Shown in pieces: positions 6,807 to 9,703 of a stretch of 9,703 nucleotides of DNA; within the stretch, counting starts at the first letter, position 1; the number at the start of each line of letters is the position of its first letter. This DNA comes from an uncultured Streptococcus sp. (GTDB lineage Bacteria > Bacillota > Bacilli > Lactobacillales > Streptococcaceae), in contig NZ_CAUFJQ010000072.1 of assembly GCF_959025735.1 (NCBI RefSeq), forward strand, positions 1-9,703, given 5' to 3'. A program made the translations under genes and the position numbers. The notes under the pieces are model-generated. The model searched no databases. It worked only from the letters and a program-made list of their open reading frames with translations, and was not told the DNA's origin.

Positions 6807-7913
6807 ATGGGATTTATTAAAGCAGCCCTTTCAGCGGGCATTTCAAGTTTTCAAGATAGTAAATTTAAGGAAGCCATTACCTTGCCGGAAGCTGTTCCAG
6901 CAACAGCTTTGGCCATTAAGGGACAGCTCTTGACCAAAGATCCAGATGGGCGCTCTCGTCAGAGCAACCAAAATACGGGCCTATTGACAGATGGCTCTGT
7001 TGTCATTGTTCCTCAAGGCTATGTTGCTCTCTTGGTCAATAATGGAACTTTTTTAGGAGATCTTCTAGAAGCAGGGAGCCACGAATGGCAAGCCGGTGAA
7101 AATGCCTGGTTGTTTGAAAAAGGTGGTGTGAAAGGAACGTGGGATCAGTTCAAGAACCGTTTCTCATTTGGAGGCCAAGTGGTCACCCAACAAGAAATTA
7201 TTTTTGTGCGGATGCAACCTTTTACAGGAAATAAATTTGGCACTCAAAATCCAGTCGAGTACTTTAGCGACCGTTACCAACAACTTCTTAGCATTCGTTT
7301 TTATGGTCTTTATGATGTTAAAGTGGCAGATCCTGTACTCTTTTACATCAGTGCAGTCAGTCGTCAAATCACTGCAGATAAGCCATTTACCTTGGAAGAT
7401 GTGGCTCAGGGAACCTTGCGCCAAAATCTGGCTCCAAAAATTGCAGTGGCCATTTCAAAATATACGGCTGAAAATAAGGCGGACATTTACAATATCAATG
7501 CGGACCAAGATGTCTTCAATGAAGTTGCAAAACGCGAAGTCAACAAAACGTGGACAGAATTATATGGTATCGAATTAACCAATGTCCTCATCGAAGATTT
7601 GAGCTACGATGCAGACAGTATGGCCAAGGTCAATAAACTGGACAGTGAATTGGCAGCGATGAAGTACAATACCATTGAAATCGAAGAACGTCGTGCTCGC
7701 AATGAAGCCTTGGTGGCAGCTGCTAAAAATGAAGGTGGCAATGGCATGAACATGATTATGGGGATGAACTTGGGTCAAGCCCTTGGCAATGACCTTCAAA
7801 AACAAGCCTCTCCAGCTCAAGACAAGCCACATACCTTCTACATTGAAGTAGATGGAAAGTATGTCCATGTCACCAAAGATGCTGATGGCAATATTGTGCC
7901 TGTGGACCAATAA
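6807..7913 (+). CDS. SPFH-domain protein, YdjI / virion-core-like
   Basis: The protein has 368 residues and no signal peptide or clear membrane helix. The N terminus (1-25) could be a membrane-associating amphipathic helix. Residues from about 58 to 265 resemble the SPFH proteins annotated as virion core-like and as Bacillus YdjI. They show VIVPQGYVALLVNNG at 66-80 and IIFVRMQPFTGNKFGTQNPVEY at 131-152, split here as a hydrophobic strand and a GTQNP turn. FYGLYDVKVADP lies at 165-176. A charged helical stretch (about 270-305) precedes a Gly/Met/Asn-rich linker (309-325) and a short C-terminal strand region. AGGAG (6797-6801) overlaps the stop of the preceding gene and sits 5 nt before this ATG, so the two are translated together. 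In Bacillus, YdjI recruits a PspA-like protein to membranes; no PspA homologue is in this window. A membrane-scaffold role is inference. Confidence 0.82.
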   Translation: MGFIKAALSAGISSFQDSKFKEAITLPEAVPATALAIKGQLLTKDPDGRSRQSNQNTGLLTDGSVVIVPQGYVALLVNNGTFLGDLLEAGSHEWQAGENAWLFEKGGVKGTWDQFKNRFSFGGQVVTQQEIIFVRMQPFTGNKFGTQNPVEYFSDRYQQLLSIRFYGLYDVKVADPVLFYISAVSRQITADKPFTLEDVAQGTLRQNLAPKIAVAISKYTAENKADIYNINADQDVFNEVAKREVNKTWTELYGIELTNVLIEDLSYDADSMAKVNKLDSELAAMKYNTIEIEERRARNEALVAAAKNEGGNGMNMIMGMNLGQALGNDLQKQASPAQDKPHTFYIEVDGKYVHVTKDADGNIVPVDQ

Positions 7914-7930
7914 GGAATAGTGAAGCTGGT

Positions 7931-7980
7931 GGTGGAAATGTAGAGATTCTAAGGACTCGTTCCTGCAATCTCTCTCCGCC
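7931..7980 (+). other. Imperfect long hairpin between the SPFH gene and efp
   Basis: AGAGATT (7942-7948) pairs with AATCTCT (7967-7973). An inner AGGA (7952-7955) pairs with TCCT (7961-7964) across a 5-nt loop, and an outer GGTGG (7931-7935) pairs with CCGCC (7976-7980) with one G-U. The wobble favours the plus-strand RNA. No uninterrupted T-tract follows (TTCTAACCTT), so it is at best a poor terminator. It could be a degenerate repeat element or an RNA-processing site. Confidence 0.5.
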
Positions 7981-8012
7981 TTCTAACCTTCCTAAAAAGA
8001 GACAATTGCTGT

Positions 8013-8041
8013 TTGAGAAAAATCAAATAGTGTGTTACAAT
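8013..8041 (+). promoter_or_regulatory. Promoter for efp-asp23-nusB
   Basis: TTGAGA (8013-8018) and TACAAT (8036-8041) are 17 bp apart, and the -10 also carries a TGn extension (TGT, 8033-8035). This is the best sigma-A-type promoter in the window. Initiation near 8048 gives a leader of about 31 nt, with AGAGGT at 8065-8070 placed 8 nt before the efp ATG. It fits the high expression expected for EF-P. Confidence 0.8.
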
Positions 8042-8078
8042 AAAGAGTAATCTATTTTTAAAAAAGAGGTAATAAAAC

Positions 8079-8639
8079 ATGATCGAAGCAAGTAAATTGA
8101 AAGCTGGTATGACTTTTGAAACAGCTGATGGAAAATTGATCCGCGTTTTGGAAGCTAGCCACCACAAACCAGGTAAAGGAAACACTATCATGCGTATGAA
8201 ATTGCGTGATGTCCGTACTGGTTCAACATTTGATACTAGCTACCGTCCAGAAGAAAAATTTGAACAAGCGATTATCGAAACTGTTCCAGCTCAATACTTG
8301 TACAAAATGGATGATACAGCCTACTTCATGAACACTGAAACATATGACCAATATGAAATTCCAGTTGTGAACGTAGAACAAGAATTGCTTTACATCCTTG
8401 AAAACTCAGAAGTAAAAATTCAATTCTACGGAAGCGAAGTCATCGGTGTAACAGTTCCTACAACTGTTGAATTGACTGTTGCAGAAACTCAACCATCTAT
8501 CAAAGGTGCTACAGTGACTGGTTCTGGTAAACCTGCTACAATGGAAACTGGTTTGGTCGTAAACGTTCCTGACTTCATCGAAGCTGGACAAAAATTGGTC
8601 ATTAACACTACTGAAGGAACTTACGTTTCTCGTGCATAA
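8079..8639 (+). CDS. efp: Translation elongation factor P
   Basis: EF-P binds between the ribosomal P and E sites and rescues ribosomes stalled on consecutive prolines. At 186 residues it has the normal three-domain length. Domain I (about 1-64) holds the tip loop HHKPGKGN with Lys33, the equivalent of E. coli Lys34 and Bacillus Lys32. Domains II and III follow, with the conserved Pro/Val strands and the C-terminal VNVPDFIEAGQKLVINTTEG region that closes the protein. Lysine in a PGKG tip is the type modified by beta-lysylation in enterics or aminopentanolylation in Bacillus; no modification gene is adjacent. Codon choice (GGT, CGT, AAC, GAA, GTT) is noticeably biased, as in highly expressed genes. 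It has its own promoter at 8013-8041 and is the first gene of the efp-asp23-nusB unit. Confidence 0.98.
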   Translation: MIEASKLKAGMTFETADGKLIRVLEASHHKPGKGNTIMRMKLRDVRTGSTFDTSYRPEEKFEQAIIETVPAQYLYKMDDTAYFMNTETYDQYEIPVVNVEQELLYILENSEVKIQFYGSEVIGVTVPTTVELTVAETQPSIKGATVTGSGKPATMETGLVVNVPDFIEAGQKLVINTTEGTYVSRA

Positions 8640-8675
8640 GAGACATCTCAGGGTGTCAAATAGAAAGGAACTTCT

Positions 8676-9065
8676 ATGGCAACTGAACAATTTGGTGACA
8701 TCGTTATTGCACCACGTGTATTAGAAAAAATTATTGCGATTGCGACAGCAAAAGTTGAGGGTGTCTATTCGCTTGAAAACAAGAGTGTTTCAGATAGCTT
8801 ATCCAAACGCTCACTTGGACGTGGCGTCTACCTTCATACAGAAGAAGATGGTCAAGTTTCAGTAGACATCTATCTCTATTTAGAATATGGAGTGGCTGTA
8901 CCATCTGTCGCTGTAGCCATTCAAAAAGCGGTTAAGTCTGCAGTTTATGATATGGCAGATGTAACCTTGGATGCTGTCAACATTCACGTTGTCGGTATCG
9001 CAACGGAAAAATCTCCAAAACCAGACTTGAAAGATTTGTTTAATGAGGACTTCCTCAATGACTGA
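8676..9065 (+). CDS. Asp23/Gls24 family protein (YqhY-like)
   Basis: The protein has 129 residues, all within one Asp23/Gls24 (DUF322) domain. It opens with the family pattern FGDIVIAPRVLEKIIAIATAK, shown here to residue 26 as a strand and helix, then VEGVYSL. The central SVDIYLYLEYGVAVPSVA segment and the later VNIHVVGIA strand are typical. The tail is acidic, and there is no membrane segment. AAAGGA (8664-8669) lies 6 nt before the ATG. Position between efp and nusB matches Bacillus yqhY, which sits by nusB and accBC and affects acetyl-CoA carboxylase activity; other family members respond to envelope or alkaline stress. A role in lipid or envelope balance here is inference from family and neighbours. 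Its last 8 nt overlap nusB. Confidence 0.93.
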   Translation: MATEQFGDIVIAPRVLEKIIAIATAKVEGVYSLENKSVSDSLSKRSLGRGVYLHTEEDGQVSVDIYLYLEYGVAVPSVAVAIQKAVKSAVYDMADVTLDAVNIHVVGIATEKSPKPDLKDLFNEDFLND

Positions 9066-9489
9066 TGAAATTTTATTAGAATCACGTCGAGATTTGCGTG
9101 AGCGCGCCTTCCAAGCCTTGATGGCCTTGGAATACGATGGAGACATTGTTGAAGCTTGTCGCTTTGCTTATCTACATGACAAGGACCTGGCAGAAGACAA
9201 AGAAGTCGATCTTCCTGCCTTTCTCATGAATCTCGTGACGGGTGTCTATCAGTCAAAAGATCAACTAGACCAACAAATCGGTCAACATTTGAAAACCGGC
9301 TGGACTGTTGAACGCTTGACCTTGGTAGAGAAAAACATCCTTCGTCTGGGAATTTATGAAATGACAGAGTTTGATACACCACAGATCGTCGCAGTCAATG
9401 AAGCGGTGGAATTGGCCAAGGCCTTTTCAGATGAAACCTCTTCACGATTTGTCAACGGTGTCCTCAGTCAATTTGTGACAGAAGAATAA
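9058..9489 (+). CDS. nusB: Transcription antitermination factor NusB
   Basis: NusB binds boxA RNA with NusE (S10) and promotes antitermination in rRNA operons. At 143 residues it is all-helical and of normal length. It shows the N-terminal SRRDLRERAFQALMALE helix and the C-terminal block with WTVERL, ILRLGIYEM, IVAVNEAVELAK and FVNGVL, the most conserved part of the family. The start at 9058 is preferred over an in-frame ATG at 9043 because GAGG(A) at 9045-9049 is correctly spaced (8 nt) for 9058 and the earlier start has no ribosome site. The gene overlaps the end of the Asp23 gene by 8 nt, so translation is probably coupled. It is the last gene of the efp operon; termination is expected at 9637-9670. 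Confidence 0.96.
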   Translation: MTDEILLESRRDLRERAFQALMALEYDGDIVEACRFAYLHDKDLAEDKEVDLPAFLMNLVTGVYQSKDQLDQQIGQHLKTGWTVERLTLVEKNILRLGIYEMTEFDTPQIVAVNEAVELAKAFSDETSSRFVNGVLSQFVTEE

Positions 9490-9491
9490 GT

Positions 9492-9547
9492 AAAAAGGGA
9501 GTGGGAAAGAACTCCAACTAGTTAAAAGAGTTCGTTTTCCCACCCCC
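9492..9547 (-). terminator. Strong hairpin after nusB, better as a minus-strand terminator
   Basis: GTGGGAAA (9501-9508) plus GAACTC (9509-9514) pair with GAGTTC (9528-9533) and TTTCCCAC (9536-9543), interrupted by a 2-nt bulge. GGG (9497-9499) adds pairing with CCC (9545-9547). The position between them is A-C on the plus strand but G-U on the minus strand, and the T-tract (TTTTT, complement of 9492-9496) exists only on the minus strand. It therefore looks like an intrinsic terminator for leftward transcription. On the plus strand it is a long stem without a T-tract and may protect the 3' end of the operon mRNA. Confidence 0.6.
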
Positions 9548-9611
9548 GCACAGTTGATTAGGTCATCTTTGGAGCTTAAAAGGCGAACAAAGATGCCAAT
9601 CAACCACTGCG
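9547..9611. other. Second long structured hairpin (putative repeat element or RNA)
   Basis: A nested stem pairs CGCA (9547-9550) with TGCG (9608-9611), GTTGATT (9553-9559) with AATCAAC (9598-9604), GG (9561-9562) with CC (9596-9597) and CATCTTT (9564-9570) with AAAGATG (9589-9595). This gives 20 pairs broken only by small bulges, around an 18-nt loop. It encodes nothing and is not followed by a T-tract, so it is not a terminator. It shares its first base with the preceding hairpin, so the two form one composite element of about 115 nt. The style suggests a dispersed streptococcal intergenic element, which cannot be tested from a single copy. Confidence 0.6.
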
Positions 9612-9636
9612 TCATACAGTTATTTCTAACATATAT

Positions 9637-9670
9637 AAAAGGCTAGACAGTTTTTGCCCAGCCTTTTTTT
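9637..9670. terminator. Bidirectional intrinsic terminator at the end of the efp operon
   Basis: AAAAGGCT (9637-9644) pairs with AGCCTTTT (9660-9667), followed by T to 9670 on the plus strand, which suits the end of efp-asp23-nusB. On the minus strand the stem extends to GGCTGGGCA with TGTCTAGCC, using two G-U pairs that are A-C mismatches on the plus strand, and it is followed by TTTTATAT. The minus-strand stem is thus longer, which suggests a convergent gene beyond the window. Confidence 0.8.
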
Positions 9671-9691
9671 GACGAATAACAACCCCTACAG

Positions 9692-9703
9692 TATAGAACT
9701 ATA
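9692..9703. other. Inverted repeat cut by the window edge
   Basis: TATAG (9692-9696) and CTATA (9699-9703) flank AA. Bases before it (ACAG, 9688-9691) would extend the palindrome if the next bases outside the window were CTGT. It could be an operator or the start of another hairpin. Too little is visible to decide. Confidence 0.3.

Noticed and set aside
7168..7578. 136-codon plus-strand frame inside the SPFH gene
   Set aside because: It overlaps a well-supported gene in another frame, has no family-like sequence and no ribosome site.
7949..8191. 80-codon minus-strand frame across the SPFH-efp gap
   Set aside because: It runs antisense through the efp promoter and the start of efp, with no recognisable protein features or promoter of its own.
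9043..9057. Upstream in-frame ATG giving NusB five extra residues
   Set aside because: No ribosome site precedes 9043, while GAGGA at 9045-9049 is well spaced for the ATG at 9058.
9593..9646. 17-codon plus-strand ORF after nusB
   Set aside because: It starts inside the second hairpin, has no ribosome site and ends in the terminator stem.

Overview
The window reads as chromosome of a Streptococcus, probably of the mitis/sanguinis type. The gene order efp / Asp23-like / nusB, the streptococcal-style CorA and UvrA sequences, the moderately low GC, short intergenic gaps, AAGGAG-type ribosome sites and extended -10 (TGn TATAAT) promoters all fit. The species cannot be fixed from the sequence alone. 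No tRNA, rRNA, CRISPR array, transposase or phage gene was found.

Layout. Positions 1-111 hold what may be the last codons of an unseen upstream plus-strand gene and a bidirectional terminator. Positions 112-1762 are a minus-strand pair: a CorA-type Mg2+ channel followed 28 nt later by a four-helix DUF1129-type membrane protein. A short region (about 1763-1883) carries two divergent extended -10 promoters, one for corA and one for uvrA. From 1884 everything is on the plus strand: uvrA (excision repair), coupled by an ATGA overlap to an M24 Xaa-Pro peptidase. Next comes a secreted or membrane-anchored protein with a Gly/Ser/Trp repeat, one membrane helix, a Tim44-like domain and a C-terminal zinc ribbon, followed 8 nt later by a cytoplasmic SPFH (YdjI / virion-core-like) protein. 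After a 165-nt gap with a hairpin and a good promoter comes the translation/transcription operon efp - Asp23/Gls24-like (YqhY) - nusB, with nusB overlapping the gene before it. The last 214 nt are non-coding and densely folded: two long hairpins, a bidirectional terminator and a cut-off inverted repeat.

How the genes relate. Most are housekeeping genes: Mg2+ uptake, nucleotide excision repair, proline-peptide turnover, relief of polyproline stalling (EF-P), antitermination (NusB) and an Asp23 protein of the type linked elsewhere to envelope or fatty-acid metabolism. The least understood parts are the Tim44/zinc-ribbon plus SPFH pair, which looks like a small two-protein membrane module, and the structured element after nusB. 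That element's pairings and U-tract fit a minus-strand RNA or terminator at least as well as a plus-strand one. Nothing here is a clearly new system; these two are the best candidates for a closer look.
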